A stretch of 41,025 nt of DNA. Source: CAZKNF01 sp964554105. Lineage in GTDB: Bacteria; Bacteroidota; Rhodothermia; Rhodothermales; VXPQ01. Of this stretch, positions 9,281-17,770 are shown one piece after another. The stretch spans positions 1-41,025 of the forward strand of contig CAZKNF010000031.1 in NCBI GenBank assembly GCA_964554105.1, given 5' to 3'. The position numbers and the translations under genes were made by a program. Each line of letters begins with the position of its first letter. The stretch's first letter is position 1. The notes under the pieces were generated by a model that was not told the origin of the DNA, ran no database searches, and saw nothing but the letters and a program-made list of their open reading frames with translations.

Positions 9281-9472
9281 CTATACGACGTCTTTCGGCT
9301 CGACGACCTGTCGGCCGCGATAGTGCCCACAACTCGGGCAGGCGTGATGGAGAAGTTTGACGGTGCCGCAGTTCGGACACTCCATCATCGGCCGTGCCTT
9401 CAGGCTGTTGTAATACTGCGACCGGCGCTTTCGCGTGCGTGCTTTCGAGTGTTTCCGTTTTGGATGAGCCAT
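9281..9472 (-). CDS. rpmF: 50S ribosomal protein L32
   Basis: This 63-residue protein has the L32 N-terminus MAHPKRKHSKARTRKRR and a zinc-ribbon of two CxxC pairs (C32/C35 and C45/C48), so it is the Zn-binding form. It lies between the DUF177 gene and plsX, as in many bacteria. A different frame covers the same bases but is only a shadow. Confidence 0.97.
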   Translation of the reverse strand: MAHPKRKHSKARTRKRRSQYYNSLKARPMMECPNCGTVKLLHHACPSCGHYRGRQVVEPKDVV

Positions 9473-9554
9473 TGCTTAGGTCCTCTTGTTCGATACGACG
9501 CCGCATCCGCGCGTCTCAAAAATAGCGATAATTTTAGTCGTCTTGCCGCCCACT

Positions 9555-10043
9555 CTAACGGCTTGCACCGGATCTCAGCTTCCGAAGAGCTTCCCATCGA
9601 GGATCGACGTCGTCCTCAGGAGCACCAAATTCCGTCTGTATCTCTGCTTCTTCTGCACCAGGTGCCACGCGGCGCTGCGGAAGTGATAGCAGGATTGTAT
9701 CACGCACCACGTCGGTCAGGTCGATCTCTAGATCCGACGGATTGAGCACCCGTACTTCATCGAAGGCATCTACCTGATACTCAACGAAGTCAGGCGGCGC
9801 GAATAGCACGTCGAATGAATCGCCAACCTCCTGGTCGAATTTTTCAAGCGTTCGGTCGCACTGCAGTTTTGCGGTAGCGGCGACATTCAGCAGTACCAGC
9901 AAACGATCTCCCTCGACGTCGAGCCGAGCGTTTACGCGAACTGGTGAAAACATATCTTTGTCCAGATCCACATCTTCAGGTTCGGGTTCGAACTCGAAGT
10001 GATGAATACCCGGTCTAAGTGACGCAATTTCGATCGTAAACAT
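9555..10043 (-). CDS. DUF177 (YceD-like) protein
   Basis: This is a 162-residue protein read from ATG at 10043 (MFTIEIASLRPG). The frame is open further upstream, but those ~80 residues look non-coding and the family begins with this type of N-terminus. The features are an acidic N-terminal half, LNVAATAKLQCDRTLE (the family's conserved Cys-D/R-C-L-like region, here with one Cys) and an acidic C-terminus. YceD proteins are encoded next to rpmF and have been linked to 23S rRNA/ribosome metabolism in plants and bacteria. The assignment rests on synteny plus the motif. Confidence 0.85.
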   Translation of the reverse strand: MFTIEIASLRPGIHHFEFEPEPEDVDLDKDMFSPVRVNARLDVEGDRLLVLLNVAATAKLQCDRTLEKFDQEVGDSFDVLFAPPDFVEYQVDAFDEVRVLNPSDLEIDLTDVVRDTILLSLPQRRVAPGAEEAEIQTEFGAPEDDVDPRWEALRKLRSGASR

Positions 10044-10359
10044 ATCTCTGACTTCAGTACAACCACGGCTTCGGACTCTCTCGCGGATCGCTGCGCTCCT
10101 GTTCACGAATTTGCGGGCTGAACCAACTAAGATATGGAGTGCCTCGTTCCACAGCCAGCGATCCGGCCGCCGAAAAGGGTGTGAAGAAGGACAGCACCGC
10201 ACTGAGAATTCCAGTCCTTCGACCCGCCTCCACACGTGATGAGAAGCCGCGTGAATTTGGCTCTGCCCACCTTGACGTTTCAAGGGGCAATCGTTACCAT
10301 GAGCTTCGTTCGAGCACCGTCTTTTACGCTGCTCCGCCGGCCTATTTGAATGCTTCGTC

Positions 10360-10388
10360 TTGACGCTCTTTCACGCGCAGCATAAAAT
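10360..10388 (+). promoter_or_regulatory. Sigma70-like promoter upstream of dnaA
   Basis: TTGACG (10360-10365), a 17-nt spacer and TAAAAT (10383-10388) match the consensus 5/6 at each box. Transcription would begin near 10395, about 480 nt before dnaA, so it serves either a long dnaA leader or a separate small RNA ending at the 10555-10605 hairpin. Confidence 0.55.
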
Positions 10389-10478
10389 GATCCGCGAAGC
10401 ATCGAGCGGTGACTTCATGTGACTATTCGCACATGGAAAGCCGGGTCTCAGGACCCGCTCTCTCCGGAGGTCTACATG

Positions 10479-10487
10479 TGTGGATAA
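10479..10487 (-). promoter_or_regulatory. DnaA box TTATCCACA
   Basis: The plus strand reads TGTGGATAA, a perfect match (reverse complement) to the strict DnaA box consensus, within the intergenic region upstream of dnaA. It could serve replication initiation or dnaA autoregulation. Confidence 0.7.
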
Positions 10488-10554
10488 GCTGTTAATAAGC
10501 TGTTGCATTCGCAACCGAGCGTCGACGTGTCGTATTCGGCGCCTTTCGTTAATG

Positions 10555-10605
10555 GGCTTAGTGTTTATTCAGCCATGCCGAATAAGCGCTAAGCCTTACG
10601 TTTTC
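10555..10605 (+). terminator. 16-bp-arm stem-loop with partial T-tract
   Basis: The arms GGCTTAGTGTTTATTC (10555-10570) and GAATAAGCGCTAAGCC (10580-10595) pair fully over 16 bp with two G-U wobbles, around a 9-nt loop. TTACGTTTTC follows. The wobbles fit a plus-strand RNA, and the tail fits an imperfect intrinsic terminator for the promoter at 10360. An origin-associated structure is the alternative. Confidence 0.45.
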
Positions 10606-10705
10606 ATAGTGATACGATAATTGATATATGTACGCATCGGAGCACGCACGACGGCCGCTGCCCTGAGCTGCATACAACGTCTCCGGTCGCTGCCAAGGGC
10701 GTAAA

Positions 10706-10714
10706 TGTGAATAA
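10706..10714 (-). promoter_or_regulatory. DnaA box TTATTCACA
   Basis: The plus strand reads TGTGAATAA, a perfect match to TTATNCACA, 162 bp before the dnaA start codon. Confidence 0.65.
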
Positions 10715-10875
10715 CGCGTGCACATCTCGCATTTCGCACCTCGGCAATGACCTGCAGAGCGCACAATATCCGATGCCGTTACGCGGTGTCTTTGAAGCCG
10801 TCTCGGCGCAGATGTCGCACCCGGCCCGATAGATTTTCGCTGCGCCTTACGCGTAGCGTTTGTTAGCTGTTCGAT

Positions 10876-12381
10876 ATGGACCTTTCTCCCGAAGAAGTTT
10901 GGAAGCAGTGTCTCGAGATCATTCGAGACAACGTACCTCGACAGAGTTTCAAGACGTGGTTCGAGCCTCTCCGTCCAGTCGATTTGGAAGGCGACGAAGA
11001 TGCGCGGAAACTCACCATTCAGCTTCCGAGCCGATTCTATTTCGAGTGGCTCGAAGAACACTACCACGGCTTGCTCCGCAAGACGATTGCCAAAGTCCTC
11101 GGCCCGGATGGGCGCCTTTTCTACGACATCGTCATCGAACGGGACGACGTGCAGAGAGGATACGAGGGCGCCTCGATGCACCTGCCGGCCAAACAGTCGG
11201 ACTACCGGACGAGCGACGAGGACGATGCTCCGGCATTTCCGCGAGCACAGCATCCATCACAGAGCGGGTCGCCCGATCCACTGGATTCCTATATCCAGGA
11301 ATCTGAAGGAACGAACCCCTTCGTACATCATGGGATTCGTAAGCCCCGTGTCGAAAGTCATTTAAACACGTCGTACACGTTCGAGCGGTTCATCGAAGGC
11401 GACTGCAACCGTCTGGCTCGAAGTGCATCCTGGGCTATCGCGCAGCAACCGGGGGCGACGAGCTTCAATCCTTTTCTGATCTACGGGGGAGTGGGTCTCG
11501 GAAAAACGCACCTCATCCAGGCAATTGGAAATTACGTGCAGACGCGGCGAAGCGGCAGGGTGCTGTATGTGTCCAGCGAGCGCTTTACGTCCGATTTCGT
11601 GCAGTCCATCCAGCACAATCGCGTCAACGAATTCAGCACGTTTTATCGCAACATCGATTTGCTCGTCATCGACGACGTGCAGTTTTTCGGAGGAAAGGAG
11701 AAGACGCAGGAAGAATTCTTCCATGTCTTTAACGCCCTCCATCAAGGCGGCAAGCAGATTGTTCTGTCGGCCGATCGGCCGCCGAAGGAGATCAGCGGGA
11801 TTGAAGAGCGGCTGCTGTCACGGTTCCAGTGGGGACTCTCGGCAGATCTTCAGACGCCCGAACTAGAAACGAGAATCGCGATTCTCAACCGGAAGGCTGA
11901 GGATGACGGCATCGAACTGCCGCATGACGTAATCGAGTTCATTGCGCGCCATGTCAAGAGCAACATTCGTGAGCTCGAGGGATCGCTTATTCGGCTGCTG
12001 GCGCACGCGACGCTCCACAAGCGTGACATCGATCTTCCGATGGCGAAAGAGGTGCTCCGGGACCTCATCCGGGAAACGCGAATCAATCTGACGATCGAAG
12101 AGATTCAGCGGATTGCCTGCCAATATTTCAATATCTCCGAAGATCAGGTGCGCGCGAAGACAAGAAAGCGCGAGGTCGTGCAGGCGCGGCAGGTCGCGAT
12201 GTTCTTCAGCAAGAAGCTTACGCAGCACTCGCTAAAAACGATCGGCCTGCACTTCGGCGGACGGGATCACTCGACAGTCATCCATTCGTGCCAGAGTGTG
12301 GAGAATCAAATGGAGACGGATCCCAAATTCCGGGAGATGCTGGACGACATCCGCCATGCTATAGAATTGCGCAGCCGGTAA
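10876..12381 (+). CDS. dnaA: Chromosomal replication initiator DnaA
   Basis: This 501-residue protein has all four DnaA domains. Domain I covers residues ~5-90 (WKQCLEIIRDNV, FKTWFEPL), followed by a variable acidic linker (~95-165). The AAA+ core has Walker A GGVGLGKT (204-211) and Walker B LLVIDDVQFF (262-271). The C-terminal DNA-binding domain contains the signature GGRDHSTVIHSC. It binds DnaA boxes, opens oriC and loads DnaB; dnaB is also in this window. No clear Shine-Dalgarno sequence precedes the ATG. dnaN follows 181 bp downstream. Confidence 0.98.
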   Translation: MDLSPEEVWKQCLEIIRDNVPRQSFKTWFEPLRPVDLEGDEDARKLTIQLPSRFYFEWLEEHYHGLLRKTIAKVLGPDGRLFYDIVIERDDVQRGYEGASMHLPAKQSDYRTSDEDDAPAFPRAQHPSQSGSPDPLDSYIQESEGTNPFVHHGIRKPRVESHLNTSYTFERFIEGDCNRLARSASWAIAQQPGATSFNPFLIYGGVGLGKTHLIQAIGNYVQTRRSGRVLYVSSERFTSDFVQSIQHNRVNEFSTFYRNIDLLVIDDVQFFGGKEKTQEEFFHVFNALHQGGKQIVLSADRPPKEISGIEERLLSRFQWGLSADLQTPELETRIAILNRKAEDDGIELPHDVIEFIARHVKSNIRELEGSLIRLLAHATLHKRDIDLPMAKEVLRDLIRETRINLTIEEIQRIACQYFNISEDQVRAKTRKREVVQARQVAMFFSKKLTQHSLKTIGLHFGGRDHSTVIHSCQSVENQMETDPKFREMLDDIRHAIELRSR

Positions 12382-12562
12382 AGCATCTCGGTGCTATCGG
12401 ATGCCTGGAAGCGCAGCTGTTGGTCGCGGACGCCCGTCGAAGCTGCGATGGATTCGGCGCGCGGCACGGAAAAAATGGTTCCACGTTCGTACCTTCGAGA
12501 GCCGTCGAGTATTTGTACCTTTTACGCAGGACTCCTAATCCCCACCCCCGAACCCGAGCATC

Positions 12563-13696
12563 ATGAAGTTCTCTGCCTCAAGTGCCGATATCCTCAAGGC
12601 GCTAACGACGGTCGGTGGCGCCGTCCCATCAAAGGCCACATTGCCCATCCTTGAATGCATCCTATTCGAGCAGCTGGACGATACGGGGCTGCGTCTCAGT
12701 GCCACCGATCTCGAGATCTCAATCGTTCAGCGCATTAATGTACGATTTGAGAGCAACGGCACTGGTGAGAACCCGCGAATCGCCGTACCCGCGAAGCGCC
12801 TGCTGGACACCCTTCGTGCACTTCCCGACGTGCCCGTGCAATTTTCCGCAGACGATGATTTTCGTGTCATCCTGACAACGGACCAGGGTGAATATAAAAT
12901 GGTCGGTCACGATGGGGCCGACTTTCCCGCTCTTCCTGATCTCGACGCCAACCAGCGCATCGAAACGGAAGGAGCCCTTCTGCGGCGCGCGATCAATAAG
13001 ACGAGCTTTGCGGTAAGCAAGGACGCACTTCGGCCCGCCATGATGGGCATCCTGTTTCAGATTGGCTCCGACGGAGGCCGTGCGGTTGCGACTGACGGCC
13101 ATCGTCTCGTAAAGCTAAATCTCGAAACGATCAGTAGTGAGGAGCCCGTCGACTTCATCGTGCCAGAAAAAGCGATGACCCTTGCCGGCAAGATTGTCAC
13201 CGACGAGCACTGCACCATACTCATCGCTGACGGATATGTAGGCTTCGACTTCGGCAACTCCCGAATCCTCGCACGCCTGATCGACGAATCATATCCAAAT
13301 TACGAAGCCGTCATACCTTCGGAGAACGATAAGCGGATGATCGTGAATCGGGACGCGATGCTTGCTGCGGTCAAGCGCGTCGGCCTCTACTCATCATCGA
13401 TGACGAGCCAGATTCGCCTTTCGCTGGAGCCGGACAAGGTCGAAGTCTCGGCCGAAGATATCGAGCGTTCGAGCGAGGCTCATGAGGTCGTTCGATGCGA
13501 ATACGACAGCGAGCCCATGATGATCGGATTCAACTCCGTCTATCTCATGGAAGTGCTGAGCCACATCGATTCGCCGGAAACCGTGTTCGAGTTCAGCTCC
13601 CCGAATCGTGCGGGCGTCGTAACTCCCGAGGATCAACACGAGGGTGAGCACGTGCTCATGTTGATCATGCCGGTCATGCTGAACACCTACGCCTAG
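12563..13696 (+). CDS. dnaN: DNA polymerase III beta sliding clamp
   Basis: This 377-residue clamp begins MKFSASSADILKAL and carries the family segments LPILECILFE, LSATDLEISI and ATDGHRLVKL. It ends in LMLIMPVMLNTYA, close to the canonical C-terminal VMPMRL motif of the hydrophobic pocket. It dimerises into the ring that tethers Pol III. Its position after dnaA is conserved, with a 181-bp spacer that probably carries its own promoter. It ends 57 bp from a convergent gene. Confidence 0.97.
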   Translation: MKFSASSADILKALTTVGGAVPSKATLPILECILFEQLDDTGLRLSATDLEISIVQRINVRFESNGTGENPRIAVPAKRLLDTLRALPDVPVQFSADDDFRVILTTDQGEYKMVGHDGADFPALPDLDANQRIETEGALLRRAINKTSFAVSKDALRPAMMGILFQIGSDGGRAVATDGHRLVKLNLETISSEEPVDFIVPEKAMTLAGKIVTDEHCTILIADGYVGFDFGNSRILARLIDESYPNYEAVIPSENDKRMIVNRDAMLAAVKRVGLYSSSMTSQIRLSLEPDKVEVSAEDIERSSEAHEVVRCEYDSEPMMIGFNSVYLMEVLSHIDSPETVFEFSSPNRAGVVTPEDQHEGEHVLMLIMPVMLNTYA

Positions 13697-13753
13697 GGCT
13701 TCGCGTCGAGGTGGACGTCGGCCGTTGTTGCGACCATCACGCGCGCTGATCGG

Positions 13754-14716
13754 CTACTGCGGCCAGCAACATTCTTCGATTTCCGACAGCAGGTCCCGTG
13801 CCTCTTCGGCTTGTCGGCCGCCCAAAGCGACCACTTGGGACAAGGCTTCCCGGGCCGCACCGATTTCCCCCCGAGCGAGTTCCGTCTTTCCCAGCATGTA
13901 TGCCGCTTCGCCGGCGAGAAACGACTCGGCAGGCTCGCTCGCAATGACCTCGCGAAGCATGAACGCTGCAGAATCGAGCCGCGCGTCATCGAAGGAAGGA
14001 AACAACCCGAGGTAGGAGAATTCGGATTGGCTGAGATGGAAGAGGGCGCCAAGGTACAGGTCGACAGCGGAATTACCCAAAGCCGAATCCCCTCGTCCCC
14101 GCAGAACGTCATATCCGTCGAGCACGAGCTCGTCTTCCTCGAACGATGCCAACCGTTCGTAATCGGGACGCAGTCCCTCGCCGATCACGAACAGTATTCC
14201 ATAGACCGCTATCAGCGCCGCGAGGCTCGCGGCGATACGCCACACGAAAGGCGAGGCTCCTCCGCTCCGCTTCCTGTTGCGAGCGAACACGGCCGCGCCT
14301 CCGGAGACATCCTCCACGCCGGAATAGCTGTTAAGATCGTGCCCCGTAAGCCGTTCAAACTGTGCTTGCGCAGGAACGGCTTTCTCGAGTTCAGCGAGTC
14401 TTCGTGATATTTGATCCGACTGTTTCTTTAGCTCAGGATCCCGGCTAATGAGCGTCCTAAGACTCTGGAGGTTGTGGTCGACGTCGGATGGCGCATCGTG
14501 AAGGCGCAACCCGCGCGTAGCAATGCGATACGCAATTGCTTCCGCGCTGGGCGGGTCATCGCCCAGCGACCGAGCAGCGGAGAGCAGTTCATCCAGTCGC
14601 GTCGCGTGGTCGAAAGCGGGCTTCCATTCTGGATGCTCGTCGACATACGCCCTGACACGTGCGCGCTCCTCCTCCGAGAGCTCCGGATAGAGCGCGATCC
14701 TTTCTTCGATGTTCAT
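13754..14716 (-). CDS. One-TM protein with cytosolic helical domain and TPR-like tail; possible anti-sigma partner
   Basis: This 320-residue protein is read from ATG at 14716 (MNIEERIALYPELSEEE). The open frame extends 48 codons further upstream, but that part looks non-coding. The layout is a charged N-terminal domain (1-150) with a coiled-coil-like stretch near 95-115, a single TM segment (~158-178), and a C-terminal part (~240-315) whose repeats FLAGEAAYMLGKTELARGE and ALSQVVALGG look TPR-like. It lies 230 bp downstream of an ECF-like sigma gene on the same strand. Sigma/anti-sigma pairing is the natural reading, but no zinc-finger anti-sigma motif is present. Product family not recognised. 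Confidence 0.6.
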   Translation of the reverse strand: MNIEERIALYPELSEEERARVRAYVDEHPEWKPAFDHATRLDELLSAARSLGDDPPSAEAIAYRIATRGLRLHDAPSDVDHNLQSLRTLISRDPELKKQSDQISRRLAELEKAVPAQAQFERLTGHDLNSYSGVEDVSGGAAVFARNRKRSGGASPFVWRIAASLAALIAVYGILFVIGEGLRPDYERLASFEEDELVLDGYDVLRGRGDSALGNSAVDLYLGALFHLSQSEFSYLGLFPSFDDARLDSAAFMLREVIASEPAESFLAGEAAYMLGKTELARGEIGAAREALSQVVALGGRQAEEARDLLSEIEECCWPQ

Positions 14717-14946
14717 GTGGGAAGGCCGGTTTTGAAGTCGGCGACAGCGAACAATCGCAGCATTGTACCTTCGTCGGCCCGGAAACGCGGCAGCATAATC
14801 CGCCGTCCCGCGCTCTTCGGGAGAAGAGTGCGAATACAGCTCCGGGTATATGAAAGACACATCACTTCCAATTTTATAACCTCATTCATCAACATTTTGC
14901 CGGTACGCTTCAAAATCGCCTGGTGATCGCTGCGAGCGCCGATCGG

Positions 14947-15582
14947 CTATTCATCCACCTTGAGATATTCGAGCAGCACCGAGTCCTCTCGAAAGCGCTT
15001 CATAGCTTTATTGATATAGGAACGAATGCGGGGCAGCGGATGACCGGTTCGTTCGCTGATCTCCCTGTACGTGAGCCCGTCGATAAACCGGAGTCGTACA
15101 CATTCCTGAAGATAGTCGGGAAGTCTGTCGATCGCTTCATGGATCGCCTGTCGTGCGAATCCGACATCATTGAATCGCTGGGGCGTCTCGGCGACAAGCT
15201 GCGGCCCTTGCCCAGCGTCAAGAGGTACCGCTCGACGATGATCCCGCAGGTGGTTTAGAAACGTGTTCTTGCATACGACACTCACCCAGCTGGCGTAACG
15301 TTCCGGACGTTTGATCTGACCGGCGGAATGCTCAACCTTGCGAAATGTCCTGTCCACGAGCTCTTCGAACTCCGCAGGTCCGACGGCCGATTCCTGGGCG
15401 AGCTTTATCAAAAAATACCGTCGAACAAAGCAGTACGTCCAGAGGTCAATCGTCAGCCGATCTTTCTTCGACGGAGAATCGAACCATCGCGCGTAACACG
15501 TGTTGACGGCTGCCGTGTCATCCAGGTGAAAAGGCAGCCTCGCCGCGAGCGCTTCGAGCGACTCAAGAGATGAACTGGACAT
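14947..15582 (-). CDS. ECF-like sigma-70 family RNA polymerase sigma factor
   Basis: This 211-residue protein has a region 2-like segment (about 50-115, RYASWVSVVCKNTFLNHLRDHRR, here split: RYASWVSVV then NTFLNHLRDHRR). It also has a clear region 4 helix-turn-helix (~145-200: AIDRLPDYLQECVRLRFIDGL, split as AIDRLPDYLQ and YREISERTGHPLPRIRSYI). There is no region 1 or 3, consistent with ECF or a related group. It is divergent from rplM across a 306-bp region and is followed by a membrane protein that may control it. The regulon is unknown. Confidence 0.85.
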   Translation of the reverse strand: MSSSSLESLEALAARLPFHLDDTAAVNTCYARWFDSPSKKDRLTIDLWTYCFVRRYFLIKLAQESAVGPAEFEELVDRTFRKVEHSAGQIKRPERYASWVSVVCKNTFLNHLRDHRRAVPLDAGQGPQLVAETPQRFNDVGFARQAIHEAIDRLPDYLQECVRLRFIDGLTYREISERTGHPLPRIRSYINKAMKRFREDSVLLEYLKVDE

Positions 15583-15888
15583 CGGGTGGATGAGCGATAT
15601 ATCTGAACAGATGGGTTGGCTTCTCCGAGCAATCCGTCATGCTGCACGGGCGTTCGTCACGCGGTGCAGGATCCCAGCGGTTCTTCTGCTCAGATGCAGC
15701 AGGTGGAACATGCTCGAATCCGTCAAGATTGGTGGAAGAATTTTTCGGATTAAAACAACCGGCGTATTCATGCGTGTGAGGGTAGCTTCCGAGGCCGCGG
15801 GTAGTGCGGCGTAATTGACTCAAGCAGCCTGGCACCGTATTTTGAGAGGCTTTGGTGCATTCGACAATGGATCACGACACGAGTAACC
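15583..15888. other. Divergent region between the sigma gene and rplM
   Basis: This 306-bp stretch has no credible gene; one plus-strand 74-codon frame inside it lacks coding character. It holds the rplM promoter candidate at 15815-15843. An AT-rich stretch near 15735-15760 could belong to the minus-strand sigma promoter, but no box pair is convincing. Confidence 0.6.
15815..15843 (+). promoter_or_regulatory. Promoter of the rplM-rpsI-rpsB operon
   Basis: TTGACT, a 17-nt spacer and TATTTT lie 45 bp before the rplM start codon. The spacing and sequence resemble the promoter upstream of dnaA. TATTTTG also partly resembles the Bacteroidota -7 element TAnnTTTG. Confidence 0.55.
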
Positions 15889-16332
15889 ATGAACACGAAT
15901 AGCTTCAGTACGTACAGCGCAAAGCCTAGTGAGGTAGAGCGGAACTGGTATGTGGTCGATGCGGAGAATCAGATCGTCGGCCGTCTCGCTTCGCAAATAG
16001 CCGCGATCTTGCGGGGCAAGCACAAGCCGCAGTTTACGCCGCATATCGACACGGGCGATTTCGTGATTGTTGTGAATGCGGACAAGGTACGCTTCACCGG
16101 CAATAAGGAGACTGGTAAAGAATATTTCAAATATAGCGGATATCCGGGCGGCGTGTCAGTTCGTTCGCCGGCAGACATGCGCCGGAAAAAACCAACGTTC
16201 ATCATCGAGAATGCCGTGAAGGGCATGCTGCCCAAGGGCCCGCTCGGTAGACAGATGTTTAAGAAGCTGAAGGTCTACACGGGAACGGAGCATCCGCACG
16301 AGGCCCAACAGCCGACGGAATTGACTGTTTAA
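15889..16332 (+). CDS. rplM: 50S ribosomal protein L13
   Basis: This 147-residue protein has the L13 hallmarks NWYVVDAENQIVGRLAS, LRGKHKPQFTPHIDTGD, VNADKVRFTGNK and GMLPKGPLGR. It begins the ribosomal run and is followed after 20 bp by rpsI, its universal partner. Confidence 0.98.
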   Translation: MNTNSFSTYSAKPSEVERNWYVVDAENQIVGRLASQIAAILRGKHKPQFTPHIDTGDFVIVVNADKVRFTGNKETGKEYFKYSGYPGGVSVRSPADMRRKKPTFIIENAVKGMLPKGPLGRQMFKKLKVYTGTEHPHEAQQPTELTV

Positions 16333-16352
16333 TCAACGCAAGGATTTAGCAC

Positions 16353-16748
16353 ATGGCAACGATCGCGCAGCACACCGCCGTCGGGCGGCGAAAGACATCG
16401 ACTGCGAGAGTATACCTTCGCGCCGGAAACGGAGCCGTAACGATCAACCATCGTACCGCGGACGATTACTTTCCACTCGAGTGGCGTCGCAACAATCTCA
16501 ACGCTCCTTTCGAGGTTACCGAAACCGTCGGCCAATTCGACGTTCTCGTCAATGCCAGCGGTGGGGGTTTGACAGGTCAGGCCGAAGCCACCCGCCTCGG
16601 CATCGCCCGTGCGCTCGTCAAGTATGATGAAGCGTTCAAAAAGCCGCTGCGAGACGCAGGTTTCCTGACGCGTGACCCTCGTATGGTGGAACGCAAGAAG
16701 TACGGACAGCCGAAAGCCCGCAAACGGTTCCAGTTCAGCAAGCGCTAA
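16353..16748 (+). CDS. rpsI: 30S ribosomal protein S9
   Basis: This 131-residue protein starts with the VGRRKTSTARVYL segment and ends with the family's basic tail KYGQPKARKRFQFSKR, which reaches the P site. The central GGLTGQAEATRLGIARAL segment is present. It is in an operon with rplM. Confidence 0.98.
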   Translation: MATIAQHTAVGRRKTSTARVYLRAGNGAVTINHRTADDYFPLEWRRNNLNAPFEVTETVGQFDVLVNASGGGLTGQAEATRLGIARALVKYDEAFKKPLRDAGFLTRDPRMVERKKYGQPKARKRFQFSKR

Positions 16749-16802
16749 GCCGTTACCTGAACTTAAATTTAATCACACATACTGTCCGATGTATGGTGGG
16801 TT

Positions 16803-16827
16803 GGCCGTGCTGAATGAAGGCACGGTC
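16803..16827 (+). promoter_or_regulatory. Hairpin in the rpsB leader
   Basis: GGCCGTGC (16803-16810) pairs with GCACGGTC (16820-16827), 8 bp with one G-U, in the 128-nt gap between rpsI and rpsB. It may be an S2 autoregulatory leader structure; no specific Rfam family is claimed. Confidence 0.35.
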
Positions 16828-16876
16828 TTGCCATATGGGAGACGGCAGTAGAGGATAAAACCCGAGGAAAGAACCT

Positions 16877-17701
16877 ATGGCAGAAGTAGAAGACGCTGCG
16901 GTCGACGTGGAGACGCAGCAAAAGACACCGCAAGAAGTCGAATCCGGGCAGTCGTCCGGCCATCGAGCCTCTATCGAAGAGCTCCTTAAAGCGGGCACGC
17001 ATTTCGGGCACCTGACCTCGCGTTGGAATCCGAAGATGAAGCCTTACATCTTTATGGAGCGCAACAATATCCACATCATCGATCTTATGCAGACGCAGGT
17101 GCTGCTGGATCAGGCAGCCGAGGCCGCGTCGCGCTTTGCTCGGCAGGGAAAACGAATTCTCTTCGTAGGCACGAAAAAGCAGGCGAAGGACATCGTCCGC
17201 AAGTACGCTGAAGAATGCGAGTCACCGTACGCCGTCGAACGCTGGCTTGGCGGCACGCTGACGAACTTCCAGACTATTCGGAAGAGTATCCGACGCATGG
17301 AAGATCTCGCCAAGATGGAAGAGGAAGGTACCTTCGACGTGCTAAAAAAGAAGGAACGCCTGACACGGACACGTGAGCGCGAGAAGCTCGAGAAAGTCCT
17401 TCTTGGAATTGCTGAAATGCCCCGCCTTCCCGGCGCCATTTTCCTGGTTGACGTTCGCCGCGAGCATATCGCCATAGACGAGGCGCGGAAACTGAACATC
17501 CCCGTCATCGCGATGGTCGACACGAACTGCGACCCCGAGCTCGTCGAATACCCGATTCCGGCCAACGACGACGCTCTACGATCGATCGAACTCATTACGT
17601 CCGTAATTTCCGCTGCGGTAGCCGACGGCAAGCGGGCACGAGAGGTGCAGGAAGCGAACGACGCGGCCCAGAAGGAGAAGGCGAGGAAGGAAAAGAGCTG
17701 A
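16877..17701 (+). CDS. rpsB: 30S ribosomal protein S2
   Basis: This 274-residue protein matches S2 in IEELLKAGTHFGHLTSRWNPKM (core starts near residue 34), IHIIDLMQTQ, FVGTKKQAKDIV, RWLGGTLTNFQTI and VDTNCDPELVEYPIPANDDA. Compared with E. coli S2 it carries an acidic N-terminal extension of roughly 27 residues rich in Glu and Asp, and a lysine-rich C-terminus. A good Shine-Dalgarno sequence (GAGGAAAG) precedes the ATG, which supports the extended start. Confidence 0.97.
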   Translation: MAEVEDAAVDVETQQKTPQEVESGQSSGHRASIEELLKAGTHFGHLTSRWNPKMKPYIFMERNNIHIIDLMQTQVLLDQAAEAASRFARQGKRILFVGTKKQAKDIVRKYAEECESPYAVERWLGGTLTNFQTIRKSIRRMEDLAKMEEEGTFDVLKKKERLTRTREREKLEKVLLGIAEMPRLPGAIFLVDVRREHIAIDEARKLNIPVIAMVDTNCDPELVEYPIPANDDALRSIELITSVISAAVADGKRAREVQEANDAAQKEKARKEKS

Positions 17702-17770
17702 GTGCATCCGGGCTGCCGGCCGGAGAGTCGATCCTCAATTTTATTGACGCACAACGATAAGAATATAGAT

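Larger units (their letters stand above)
10044..10875. other. 832-bp divergent region upstream of dnaA: candidate oriC / regulatory region
   Basis: No convincing gene lies here. Its contents, left to right, are: a strong sigma70-like promoter on the plus strand (10360-10388), hairpins CATGTG/CACATG (10416-10435) and CGGGTC-TCAG-GACCCG (10442-10457), a DnaA box (10479-10487) inside a repeated ATAAGCTGTT pair (10484-10493 and 10495-10504), a 16-bp-arm hairpin (10555-10595), an AT-rich stretch (about 10595-10633), and a second DnaA box (10706-10714). Two perfect DnaA boxes plus adjacent dnaA/dnaN make an origin plausible, but two boxes is a small number and GC skew could not be computed. Confidence 0.5.

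Noticed and set aside
10395..10605. SRP RNA, tmRNA or 6S RNA in the candidate transcript
   Set aside because: The SRP apical motif, a tmRNA tRNA-like end and a 6S-like long central bubble pairing could not be found.
10558..11253. A 231-codon minus-strand frame upstream of and overlapping dnaA
   Set aside because: It runs antisense to the conserved dnaA N-terminus and across the DnaA box region, with no family features.
15590..15814. A 74-codon plus-strand frame before rplM
   Set aside because: It shows no homology-like motif and no ribosome-binding site, and it ends just before the rplM promoter candidate.
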